DNA of 64,000 nucleotides, from the NCBI GenBank assembly GCA_030538255.1, contig JAUNUI010000005.1:1-64000 (forward strand), in the 5' to 3' direction. This stretch comes from Pelistega sp. GTDB taxonomy: Bacteria; Pseudomonadota; Gammaproteobacteria; Burkholderiales; Burkholderiaceae_B. Position 1 is the stretch's first letter, and each line of letters opens with the position of its first letter. Below the pieces are notes generated by a model. The model searched no databases. It was given only the letters and a program-made list of their open reading frames with translations, and was not told where the DNA came from. Below, piece by piece: positions 29,166 through 37,680 of this stretch. A program made the position numbers and the translations under genes.

Positions 29166-31884
29166 GAAAAAAACCTTATTACTTGTTGATGGCTCTAGTT
29201 ACTTATACCGCGCATTTCATGCTATGCCGAATTTGCGCAATAAGTCGGGTGAGCCGACAGGAGCGATTTACGGCATCATTAATATGATGCGCAAGATAAT
29301 GCACGACTACCGTCCCGACTATATGGCGTGTATTTTTGACGCACCTGGCAAAACATTTCGTGACGCTCTATATCCAGAGTATAAAGCACAACGTCCGCCA
29401 ATGCCCGATGATTTGCGATTACAGATTGAACCGATTTATCAAACCATTGCAGCACTCGGCTGGCCTGTCATCGCACAAAGCGGGGTTGAAGCAGACGATA
29501 TCATTGCTACTTTAGCAGAAATTGCTTATCAGCATGATGTCAAAACTGTAATCTCTACAGGTGACAAAGATATTACACAGTTAGTGAATGGTCATATTAA
29601 TTTAATTAATACCATGACGAATGAAGCCTTAGACCGCGAAGGTGTATTGAATAAATTTGGGGTCTACCCAGAACAGATTATTGATTTTTTGATGTTAGTA
29701 GGCGATAAGGTCGACAATGTACCTGGTGTGAATAAAGTCGGTGATAAGACCGCGGCTAAGTGGTTACAAGAATATGGCAGCTTAGAAAATCTGATCAACC
29801 ATGCTAATGAGATTAAGGGTAAAGTGGGGGAGTATTTCCGCGAAGCAATCCCACAATTTCCGCTCACCCGTGAGCTCATCACGATTAAGCGTGATTGTGA
29901 TGTCTCGGAATTTTTTACGAATTTAGACGATTTAAAGCCGCGCGCACAAGATGACGAAAGACTGGCCGAGCTGTATAACCGCTTTGGTTTCAGAACCTTC
30001 TTACGCGATGTGACCGGTGATGAACAGAGCGTGCCTGAACAAGATGCGCGCCAGAGTGATAATCTGCCTCAAGCCCCAACAACGGTGCACTATCAGATGG
30101 TGAATACGGCAGAACAATTGGCCGATTGCTTAAGGCAAATTCGCCAAGCCGAGGTGGTGGCTTTTGATACAGAAACCAATAGCTTAGATCCTATGCATGC
30201 CAAATTGGTGGGGATGAGTTTTTCTATTGAGGTCGGGCAAGGTTGGTATATTCCCTTGGCCCATAGTGGCAATCTGTTGGATGAGCAGCTGGATAAGCAA
30301 GCAACCTTAGCCGAGTTTGCGAGCTGGTTTAGTGACCCGAATGCTAAGAAAATTCTCCAGAACGCGAAATATGATGCCCATGTTCTCGCGAATGAAGGAT
30401 TTGAGCTGCAAGGCGTTGTACACGACACGATGCTAATGGCCTATGTTTTAGAATCAAATAAAAAGGTCTCGCTTGAAGACCTAGCCGAGCGCTACCTAGG
30501 ACGCCGAGGCTTAAGTTTTGAAGAAATATGCGGTAAAGGCGCGAAAGCGATTACTTTTGACCTTGTAGACTTAGAAAAAGCCACCCAATACGCCTGTGAA
30601 GATACAGATTTCACCTTGCAATTAGCCCAAGTGCTAAAGCAGAAGATTGAACAAGATGAGGGGGTTCAACGTATTTATGCCTTAGAGATGCAGGTATGGC
30701 CGGTGCTCTTTAAAATTGAACGAAATGGCGTCAAGTTAGATGAGAAAGCACTATTAGAGCAGTCTGCGGAAATCAGCGCACAGCTACAACAGCTTGAGCA
30801 ACAGGCCTACGCCATGGCAGGAACCGAGTTTAATTTAAACTCACCGAAGCAATTAGGTGAAATATTATTTGATCGTTTGCAATTGCCGATTGTTAGCAAA
30901 ACCGCCAAAGGGGCCCCCTCCACCAGTGAAGATGTCTTGAGTAAACTTGCTGAAGATTATCCATTACCTGCCATCTTGATGGAGTATCGTAGCTTAAATA
31001 AACTCAAAACTACCTATACCGATAAGCTCCCTGAGATGATTAACCCGAGAACGGGACGAGTGCATACGCATTATGCTCAGGCCGCTGTGGTGACAGGGCG
31101 CTTGGCTTCATCCGATCCGAACTTACAGAATATTCCTGTGCGCACCGAAGAGGGGCGTCGCGTGCGTAAAGCCTTCGTAGCCAATCCTGGCTGGCATATT
31201 ATGTCGGCAGACTATTCACAGATTGAGTTGCGAGTGATGGCGCATATCTCGAATGATGAGAATTTGCAGAAGGCCTTTGCTGAAGGTAAGGATATTCACC
31301 GCGCCACAGCTTCTGAAGTATTCGGCGCAACACTTGATGAGGTGACATCAGAGCAACGTCGCGCGGCTAAAGCGATTAACTTTGGCTTAATTTATGGCAT
31401 GGGGGTCTTTGGCTTAGCAGCTAACTTAGGTATTGCTCGTGATGCCGCGAAGAGCTATATCGACCGTTACTTTATGCGTTACCCGGGTGTCGCCATGTAT
31501 ATGGAGAAGACGCGTGAACTTGCCGCAAGCCAGGGTTATGTGCAGACCGTCTTTGGTCGTCGTCTTTGGTTACCTGAGATAAAAGGCGCTAAGGGACCGC
31601 TTAAGGCTGCGGCTGAGCGTGCGGCGATTAATGCGCCGATGCAAGGAACTGCGGCGGACCTTATTAAGATGGCCATGGTGGCCGTGCAAAATTGGCTTGA
31701 ACAAGAACAACTCCAATCGAAGATGATTATGCAAGTACACGATGAACTGGTACTTGAGGTCAAGGACGAGGAAGCCGATCGTGTACGTGAGGCCTTACCA
31801 AGATTGATGAGTCAAGTGGCAGAGCTGTCTGTACCCTTATTGGCTGAAGTCGGAGAGGGTCAGAATTGGGAGCAGGCTCATTAA
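29155..31884 (+). CDS. polA: DNA polymerase I
   Basis: Okazaki-fragment processing and repair polymerase. Order: 5'-3' exonuclease (about residues 1-290, opening TLLLVDGSSYLYRAFHAMP), 3'-5' proofreading exonuclease with the acidic motif VVAFDTETNSLD (about 335) and YACEDTDFT, and polymerase with MSADYSQIELRVMAH, KAINFGLIYGMG and the QVHDELVLEV palm motif. Length 909 residues. Either ATG 29155 or ATG 29164 could start it; the second overlaps the LOG-gene ATG in a shared CATG. No good ribosome-binding site precedes either. Confidence 0.96.
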   Translation: MTDMKKTLLLVDGSSYLYRAFHAMPNLRNKSGEPTGAIYGIINMMRKIMHDYRPDYMACIFDAPGKTFRDALYPEYKAQRPPMPDDLRLQIEPIYQTIAALGWPVIAQSGVEADDIIATLAEIAYQHDVKTVISTGDKDITQLVNGHINLINTMTNEALDREGVLNKFGVYPEQIIDFLMLVGDKVDNVPGVNKVGDKTAAKWLQEYGSLENLINHANEIKGKVGEYFREAIPQFPLTRELITIKRDCDVSEFFTNLDDLKPRAQDDERLAELYNRFGFRTFLRDVTGDEQSVPEQDARQSDNLPQAPTTVHYQMVNTAEQLADCLRQIRQAEVVAFDTETNSLDPMHAKLVGMSFSIEVGQGWYIPLAHSGNLLDEQLDKQATLAEFASWFSDPNAKKILQNAKYDAHVLANEGFELQGVVHDTMLMAYVLESNKKVSLEDLAERYLGRRGLSFEEICGKGAKAITFDLVDLEKATQYACEDTDFTLQLAQVLKQKIEQDEGVQRIYALEMQVWPVLFKIERNGVKLDEKALLEQSAEISAQLQQLEQQAYAMAGTEFNLNSPKQLGEILFDRLQLPIVSKTAKGAPSTSEDVLSKLAEDYPLPAILMEYRSLNKLKTTYTDKLPEMINPRTGRVHTHYAQAAVVTGRLASSDPNLQNIPVRTEEGRRVRKAFVANPGWHIMSADYSQIELRVMAHISNDENLQKAFAEGKDIHRATASEVFGATLDEVTSEQRRAAKAINFGLIYGMGVFGLAANLGIARDAAKSYIDRYFMRYPGVAMYMEKTRELAASQGYVQTVFGRRLWLPEIKGAKGPLKAAAERAAINAPMQGTAADLIKMAMVAVQNWLEQEQLQSKMIMQVHDELVLEVKDEEADRVREALPRLMSQVAELSVPLLAEVGEGQNWEQAH

Positions 31885-31993
31885 GGCGAGAGTGGTGCGC
31901 TAAGACTATGAGTCTTGCTTATTACAGATCGGGAACCGACGCCTTAAGAGCCTAAACGCTGTAGAGAAGAAGCGTTAATAGACGTGACAGTAT

Positions 31994-32034
31994 ATAGAGC
32001 GTCAGTCCATAGAGCCTTAGTCCATTGCGTGACA
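31994..32034. repeat. 15-bp tandem repeat after polA
   Basis: ATAGAGCGTCAGTCC (31994-32008) and ATAGAGCCTTAGTCC (32009-32023) abut exactly; CGTGACAG also occurs on both sides (about 31983 and 32027). Confidence 0.75.
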
Positions 32035-32040
32035 GATAAG

Positions 32041-32096
32041 AAAATCCCCCAAGTCTAAATATAGATCAATGATCTGAATCCAGACTTGGGGGATTT
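32041..32096. terminator. Bidirectional terminator shared by polA and htpX
   Basis: Perfect 15-bp arms AAATCCCCCAAGTCT (32042-32056) and AGACTTGGGGGATTT (32082-32096), with an inner AGATC / GATCT hairpin. A-rich on one side and T-rich on the other, so it can work for both converging genes. Confidence 0.88.
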
Positions 32097-32134
32097 AAGC
32101 TTGTATGGCTAGTCGCTTTAATTATGTCGAAACA

Positions 32135-33019
32135 TTAACCCGCATTCAAATTCTGCAAGGCATTAATACGACTTTGCATTGGGGGGTGAGTTGAGAATAG
32201 GGCAGCGACATTAATCTTGCCAGAGATACCCGAAGCGGCCATGCCTTTTGGCAATTCACCTGGCTCAATATTGCCAAGACGCGCTAAGGCATGAATCATT
32301 GGCTTGGTTGAGCCTAAGAGCTGGGCAGAACCCAAGTCAGCGCGGTATTCACGTTGGCGCGAGAACCAGGCCACAATAATCGAGGCCAGAATACCGAAGG
32401 CAATCTCACAGACAATGGTGGTAATCCAATAGCCAGGACCTACGCCATCACGATCATTCTTTAAGAGCACGCGGTCAACGAAGTAACCTGCAATACGGGC
32501 AAAGAACACGACGAAGGTATTCACTACGCCTTGAATCAATGTCAGGGTAATCATATCGCCATTCGCAACGTGAGCAACCTCATGGCCTAGTACCGCGGTG
32601 ACTTCTTCCTCGGTCATGCTTTGCAATAAACCAGTCGATACAGCAACTAATGAAGAGTCTTTAAAAGCACCCGTAGCGAATGCGTTCGGCTCGCCTTGGT
32701 AAATCGCCACATCAGGACGACCAATGCCTGCGCGATCAGCTAATTGATGCACAGTATCGACCAACCAGGCCTCAGTACTATTGGCAGGGGCTTGAGGGTC
32801 AATCACTTGCGCGCCTGTGCTCATAATCGCCATGCGCTTACTCATTAAGAGTGAAATAATCGAACCTGTAAAACCAACAATCACAGAGAAAATGAGTAAT
32901 TGTTGATAGTCAATACCGTTAGCGGTTAAAAAGCGGTTGGCACCCGTTAAGCTTAAAGTGACACTTAAAACCACCATCACGGCTAAGTTGGTCATTAAGA
33001 ATAAGACAATACGTTTCAT
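32135..33019 (-). CDS. htpX: Membrane zinc metalloprotease HtpX
   Basis: Inner-membrane M48 peptidase that degrades misfolded membrane proteins alongside FtsH. Two N-terminal membrane helices, zinc motif HEVAH within [13 protein letters not shown] (about residue 140), two further hydrophobic segments and a downstream [14 protein letters not shown] region with the third ligand Glu. Length 294 residues. ATG at 33019 with AGGA somewhat far upstream. It joins ClpXP and Lon as a third quality-control protease in this window. Confidence 0.94.
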   Translation of the reverse strand: MKRIVLFLMTNLAVMVVLSVTLSLTGANRFLTANGIDYQQLLIFSVIVGFTGSIISLLMSKRMAIMSTGAQVIDPQAPANSTEAWLVDTVHQLADRAGIGRPDVAIYQGEPNAFATGAFKDSSLVAVSTGLLQSMTEEEVTAVLGHEVAHVANGDMITLTLIQGVVNTFVVFFARIAGYFVDRVLLKNDRDGVGPGYWITTIVCEIAFGILASIIVAWFSRQREYRADLGSAQLLGSTKPMIHALARLGNIEPGELPKGMAASGISGKINVAALFSTHPPMQSRINALQNLNAG

Positions 33020-33156
33020 CCGAGCTGAATCCTAGTAAGAAATGAATACCTAATTGTAATGTGAATCATGTATTATATGATGAGCTAGCGCGAAATTTTA
33101 AATACTTCAGCGCAAGTTTTACTTAACTAAATGTTTCAATTTAATTCGTATTTACT

Positions 33157-34020
33157 ATGCAAGCCTTATGGATGTTAGTCGCCTCATTGATGTTCGCCTT
33201 AATGGGGGCAGGGGTGAAGCTGGCCACCGACCAAGGAACCTCCTTGGCGCTAATCGTGATGGCTCGGGGTTTGCCATCGGTCGTATTTATCTTGGTTTGG
33301 GCCTTGCTCACCCAACATAGTTTAAAACCCAAGAGCGTGCGCCTACATGTGCAACGGAATATCTTTGGTGGTACGGCGCTCTGGTTGGTATTTTTCAGTT
33401 ATGGCTTTTTGCCCCTCGCTTCAGCCACCAGCTTAAACTATACTTCGTCCCTCTTTATTGGCGCTTGGGTCATCTATCGTGCAGGCAAGGGGCAGCGTGA
33501 TATCTGGCGCTTATCGACCATCCTACTGGGTTTTCTCGGCGTCTTATTAATTTTGCGTCCGAGTATTACGGAAGAACAATGGATAGGCGCCTTAGCGGGT
33601 TTAGGTTCAGGCTTTTTCGCCTCCATTGCGATGTTCCAAGTCAAGAGCTTAGGACAAGTTGGAGAGCCTGTTTGGCGTACAGTTTTCTATTTTTCTATTG
33701 TGATTTGTTTAAGTAGCTTAATTGCTGTGCAAAAAGCCGATATCTTAGCGCTAAGCTTAGCCTCTACGATTACGCTGTTTGGGGTGGGTGTGTTTGGTAT
33801 GCTGGGTCAATTGTGCATGACCCAAGCGTATGGTGCGGGTTCACCCATGTTGGCAGCCGTTTTACAATATAGTACGATTATTTTTGCCGCCCTAATAGGC
33901 ATCGTGATGTGGGAGACTATCCCCGATACATGGGCTTGGTTAGGCATGAGTTTAATTATTTTTGCCGGTGTGTTTAGTGCATGGCGCACCATGCAACAAC
34001 AAAAGAGGAATCCTTCATGA
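33157..34020 (+). CDS. EamA/DMT-family permease
   Basis: 287-residue protein with about ten hydrophobic helices arranged as two EamA repeats (roughly 5-135 and 145-280); the start MQALWMLVASLMFALMGAGVKLA is typical of the drug/metabolite transporter superfamily. Substrate unknown. Its TGA overlaps the ATG of the following sulfurtransferase gene (ATGA), so the two are probably co-transcribed. Confidence 0.85.
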   Translation: MQALWMLVASLMFALMGAGVKLATDQGTSLALIVMARGLPSVVFILVWALLTQHSLKPKSVRLHVQRNIFGGTALWLVFFSYGFLPLASATSLNYTSSLFIGAWVIYRAGKGQRDIWRLSTILLGFLGVLLILRPSITEEQWIGALAGLGSGFFASIAMFQVKSLGQVGEPVWRTVFYFSIVICLSSLIAVQKADILALSLASTITLFGVGVFGMLGQLCMTQAYGAGSPMLAAVLQYSTIIFAALIGIVMWETIPDTWAWLGMSLIIFAGVFSAWRTMQQQKRNPS

Positions 34021-34871
34021 GTGATATTTTAATAACTGCAATAGCCTTACGTTCACGTCTACAAGAAGGACAGACACTACGTATTTTCGATGCGCGTCAT
34101 GATTTAATGAACCATGCTTGGGGTCATGATGTCTATTTGCAAGGCCATATTCCTGGGGCGATTTTTCTTGATCATGAAACCGAGTTAGCGGCTGAGAAGA
34201 CCGGTAGCAACGGTCGTCACCCCTTGCCTAATCGTGAAGAGTTTGCCGCATTAATTGCCCACAAGGGTGTGCATATTGATGATGCGGTAGTGATTTATGA
34301 TAATGATAATATGATGTTTGCAGCCCATCTCTGGTGGATGTTACGCTGGCTAGGCTTTGAGAAAGTACAGATTCTGAGTGGTGGTTTCAAGGCTTGGCGC
34401 GCGATTGAGGGTGAGGTTGAGACAGGCGAGGCACCAGTCCTGCCTCCACAACAATGGTCACTACGTGAAAGTTTGGTGCGTCTGGTGACGGTCGATGAGG
34501 TTGAACGCAATTTAGAAACACCAGAATTTACCTTACTCGATGCGCGTACCCCTGTGCGCTATCGTGGAGAAGAAGAACCGATGGACCCAGTCGCCGGGCA
34601 TATTCCTGGTGCCTTAAATCGTCCGTTCGCACTGAATTTGGATGCCGAGGGCTACTATAAATCGGCTGAGCAATTGCGTGAGGAGTTTACAGCGCTAGCC
34701 TCAAGTCCTGAACAGATTGTGCATCAATGTGGCTCAGGGATCACGGCTTGCCATAATATCTTAGCGATGGAAATTGCCGGTCTTAAGGGAGCTGGTTTGT
34801 ATGCGGGTTCATGGAGTGAGTGGATTGCCGATCCAAGTCGTCCTACAGCTACGATTGAGCAGGAAGACTAG
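34017..34871 (+). CDS. sseA: 3-mercaptopyruvate/thiosulfate sulfurtransferase (two rhodanese domains)
   Basis: Transfers sulfur from 3-mercaptopyruvate to thiol acceptors or cyanide. Tandem rhodanese domains (about residues 5-125 and 160-280). The active-site loop in the second domain reads QCGSGITACHN, the CGSGxTA form typical of mercaptopyruvate sulfurtransferases rather than the CRxGx[RT] of thiosulfate enzymes. ATG 34017 chosen over an upstream in-frame ATG inside the permease gene because AGAGGA sits seven bases before it. Confidence 0.9.
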   Translation: MSDILITAIALRSRLQEGQTLRIFDARHDLMNHAWGHDVYLQGHIPGAIFLDHETELAAEKTGSNGRHPLPNREEFAALIAHKGVHIDDAVVIYDNDNMMFAAHLWWMLRWLGFEKVQILSGGFKAWRAIEGEVETGEAPVLPPQQWSLRESLVRLVTVDEVERNLETPEFTLLDARTPVRYRGEEEPMDPVAGHIPGALNRPFALNLDAEGYYKSAEQLREEFTALASSPEQIVHQCGSGITACHNILAMEIAGLKGAGLYAGSWSEWIADPSRPTATIEQED

Positions 34872-34945
34872 GTTTTACTGCGCTAAGGTATTGCTTGCCA
34901 GTTGAGAGGCTGCAGCTCATTCGCTTAAGTATATACTAGAAAATA

Positions 34946-34998
34946 TCAGAGCCCAGTTGCGCTAAGGATTATAAATCTTCAGCAAGGCTGGGCTCTGA
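34946..34998 (+). terminator. Long hairpin after the sulfurtransferase gene
   Basis: 11-bp perfect outer arms TCAGAGCCCAG / CTGGGCTCTGA, with an inner GCT...AGC arm set. No T run follows, so termination is only probable. Confidence 0.5.
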
Positions 34999-35040
34999 TG
35001 TTATAGCAAGCTCATCTACTCTATTAGCTGAGCTACTCTG

Positions 35041-35074
35041 TAAGTTGAGCTGATATGCAAGTTGAGCTGACGTG
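35041..35074. repeat. 17-bp tandem repeat
   Basis: TAAGTTGAGCTGATATG (35041-35057) is followed directly by CAAGTTGAGCTGACGTG (35058-35074), inside the 255-bp gap before the Rieske gene stop. Confidence 0.75.
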
Positions 35075-35126
35075 CAGGCTTTGTGCTTATCAATAACTGG
35101 TGAATAGCTTCGCAGCAGTTTTATAC

Positions 35127-36275
35127 TTAAGCCGTCTTATCCATCATCTTGGCATACCACTCATGAAAGTGTTGCATACCATCTTCCATAGGAGATTGAT
35201 AGGGACCCACTTCGCTGGTGCCTCGTTGCATCAAGGCTAGGCGTCCTGCGTCCATGCGTTCGGCAATTTCGTCGTCCTCAATCGCGGTTTCCATATAGGC
35301 AGCGCGCTGGGCTTCGACAAAATCACGCTCAAACATGGCGATTTCTTCAGGGTAGTAGAACTCGACCACATTCATGGTTTTCTGTGGGCTGATAGGGTAG
35401 AGCGTCGACAGCACGAGAACATGCGGATAAAGCTCAATCATATGGGTTGGATAATAGGTCACCCACACGGCTCCAAAATCAGGGCTTTCACCTTGACGGA
35501 ATTTGAGGACTTCATCATGCCAACGTTGATAGACTTTAGAACCAGGATTGGCTAGGGCTTGATGCACACCAACACGTTGTGAGCTGAAAAAGTCAGCAAA
35601 CTCCCACTCCAAGTCACTGCAAGTTACAAACTGACCCAAACCAGGATGGAAGGGCTCCACATGATAGTCTTCTAAGTAGACTTCAATAAATGTCTTCCAG
35701 TTATAGTTGCACTCATGCATTTCCACATGATCCAAGACATAGTCAGAGAAATCAAACTGGTTTTGCGCAAATAAAGACTGCATATCTTGTGCTGGATTGC
35801 GTGGGCCTTCGAATAATAGGCCGTGGCAATTTTGCAGCGGAAACTTTTGCAGGTTTTTACATGGGTTTTTATTAAAATGCGGTGCGCCAATTAGCTCGCC
35901 ATCATTTTTATAGGTCCAACGGTGTAATGGGCAGACAATATTGCCACCATTATCACGAAGATTGCCGGTATTATTATTCGGGTCGGTGACATTGCCAGCT
36001 TGACCACCGAGCATAATCGCTTGGCGGTGTCGGCAGACATTGGACAGTAATTCTACGCCTTGCTCATTGCGGACCAGAACGCGGCCAGCATTCTCTTGGG
36101 GCAAGGTGCGCCAATCGCCTGTTTCCAGGACGGCTTTCTCGTTACCGACGTAGATGGAAGAATTTTTAAAGATATGTTCTTGCTCGCGAGCAAAGATGGT
36201 GTCGTCAAAATATACATGCACAGGTAGTTGTGTCTTCCCTGGTGTGAGATGCGATAACTTGGCGATGTCTGACAT
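35127..36275 (-). CDS. Rieske-type aromatic ring-hydroxylating oxygenase, alpha subunit
   Basis: Rieske [2Fe-2S] N-terminal domain with ligands in NVCRHRQAI (Cys-x-His) and IVCPLHRWTY (Cys-x2-His), then a catalytic domain with the mononuclear iron site DYHVEPFHPGL (two His, acidic residue further on). Length 382 residues. No ferredoxin or reductase partner and no small subunit is nearby, so substrate is unknown; a gene of this kind beside xseB-ispA-dxs is common in Burkholderiales. ATG at 36275. Divergent from xseB with 236 bp between. Confidence 0.85.
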   Translation of the reverse strand: MSDIAKLSHLTPGKTQLPVHVYFDDTIFAREQEHIFKNSSIYVGNEKAVLETGDWRTLPQENAGRVLVRNEQGVELLSNVCRHRQAIMLGGQAGNVTDPNNNTGNLRDNGGNIVCPLHRWTYKNDGELIGAPHFNKNPCKNLQKFPLQNCHGLLFEGPRNPAQDMQSLFAQNQFDFSDYVLDHVEMHECNYNWKTFIEVYLEDYHVEPFHPGLGQFVTCSDLEWEFADFFSSQRVGVHQALANPGSKVYQRWHDEVLKFRQGESPDFGAVWVTYYPTHMIELYPHVLVLSTLYPISPQKTMNVVEFYYPEEIAMFERDFVEAQRAAYMETAIEDDEIAERMDAGRLALMQRGTSEVGPYQSPMEDGMQHFHEWYAKMMDKTA

Positions 36276-36511
36276 GATGGAACCCCCCGCTTATAAAATA
36301 AAAAGCCACCTCACCAAGGGTCATGAGATAGCGGTTAATGAAAAAATAGCACCGTTGTAAAAAGAGGACTAATTATATAGCCATTTCAAGACCTTAGCAT
36401 ATTTTCTAGGCAATATAAAAGAAATATTTTCAAGGATGAAATCGCTTGTTGCAACAGCGGATGTCACGATTGCGTACAATAGGGGCTTAATGCACAAAAG
36501 AGGTACTTACA

Positions 36512-36745
36512 GTGAGTGATTTGAACCAAGAGCTTGAGCAATTAAGCTTTGAACAAGCCTTAGCCGAGCTTGAGAGAATTGTTGACGATATGGAGAGCAA
36601 TACCTTGGCCTTAGAGCAATCGCTCAAGGTGTATGAACGCGGTGCGGCCCTGGCTATTATCTGCCAGAAGAAGCTCGATGCCGCTAGTCAGCAGGTACAA
36701 GTCTTGCAAGATAATTTATTACGCCCTTTGAGTGCACAAGAGTAA
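36512..36745 (+). CDS. xseB: Exodeoxyribonuclease VII small subunit
   Basis: 77-residue helical subunit that joins XseA to degrade single-stranded DNA. The body LSFEQALAELERIVDDMESNTLALEQSLKVYERG is the typical XseB motif. GTG start at 36512 with AGAGG about nine bases upstream. A plausible -10 (TACAAT, 36475-36480) precedes it. ispA starts 14 bp after the stop. Confidence 0.94.
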   Translation: MSDLNQELEQLSFEQALAELERIVDDMESNTLALEQSLKVYERGAALAIICQKKLDAASQQVQVLQDNLLRPLSAQE

Positions 36746-36759
36746 GGGAATATGGTTGC

Positions 36760-37674
36760 ATGAATGATATCAATTTGTCATTTGAGAATTGGTTGCAGAA
36801 TGCGGTGAGTACCGTTGAAGCGCAACTGGAGCAGGCACTTCCTGCAACAGTTGAAGAGCCGGTTGTTTTACATGAAGCCATGCGCTATGCCTGCTTAGGT
36901 GCGGGCAAAAGAGTACGCGCAGCATTGGTGTATGCAGCGGGTCAAGCTTGTAGTGCACAGTTGACGCTAGACACGAGTTTAACGCAAGCGCTTTCACATG
37001 CGGCAGCAGCGGTTGAATTAATTCATGCCTATTCATTGGTGCATGATGATTTGCCTTGCATGGACGACGATGTCATGCGTCGTGGTAAGCCGACTTTACA
37101 TATTGCCTATGGTGAAAGTCTCGCCTTATTGGCAGCCGATGCCTTGCAACCATTGGCTTTTGAACAGCTCTCCAATATGCCTGTGGCGCCTGCATTGATT
37201 GTGCAGGCTGTACAAGTGTTAGCGCGCGCTAGTGGTAGCTTAGGCATGGTAGGTGGACAGGTTATCGATACACAGAATACCGACCAAATCCTCGCCTTGG
37301 ATAAGTTGCAACAGATGCATCGTTTGAAAACTGGTGCTATGATTGAAGGCAGTGTCCTATTGGGGGCAATTTGTGCGGCGGCTAACTTTGAGACACGTAA
37401 TGCACTTGAGGCTTACGGCGCTGCGATTGGCTTGGCGTTCCAGGTTGTGGATGATATTTTAGATGTCACGGCTGATAGCCAAGAGCTCGGTAAGACCGCT
37501 GGCAAAGATGCACAAAATAATAAGCCGACCTATGTGTCGATCATGGGTCTAGAGGAGTCTAAAGCATTTGCCGAGCAGCTTTATCAGGCAGCTTTGCAGT
37601 CGCTTTTACCCTTAGGTCCCCAAGCTAATCGTCTACGTGAGTTAGCCCATTTTATTATTCGCCGTGATAATTAA
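36760..37674 (+). CDS. ispA: Polyprenyl (farnesyl) diphosphate synthase
   Basis: Condenses isopentenyl diphosphate with dimethylallyl/geranyl diphosphate. The first Asp-rich motif is DDLPCMDDD and the second DDILDVTAD, both intact; the CLxxxKR segment YACLGAGKRVRAALVY is also present. Length 304 residues, normal for short-chain synthases. ATG 36760. It lies directly between xseB and dxs, the common xseB-ispA-dxs operon. Confidence 0.94.
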   Translation: MNDINLSFENWLQNAVSTVEAQLEQALPATVEEPVVLHEAMRYACLGAGKRVRAALVYAAGQACSAQLTLDTSLTQALSHAAAAVELIHAYSLVHDDLPCMDDDVMRRGKPTLHIAYGESLALLAADALQPLAFEQLSNMPVAPALIVQAVQVLARASGSLGMVGGQVIDTQNTDQILALDKLQQMHRLKTGAMIEGSVLLGAICAAANFETRNALEAYGAAIGLAFQVVDDILDVTADSQELGKTAGKDAQNNKPTYVSIMGLEESKAFAEQLYQAALQSLLPLGPQANRLRELAHFIIRRDN

Positions 37675-37680
37675 TCGAAT

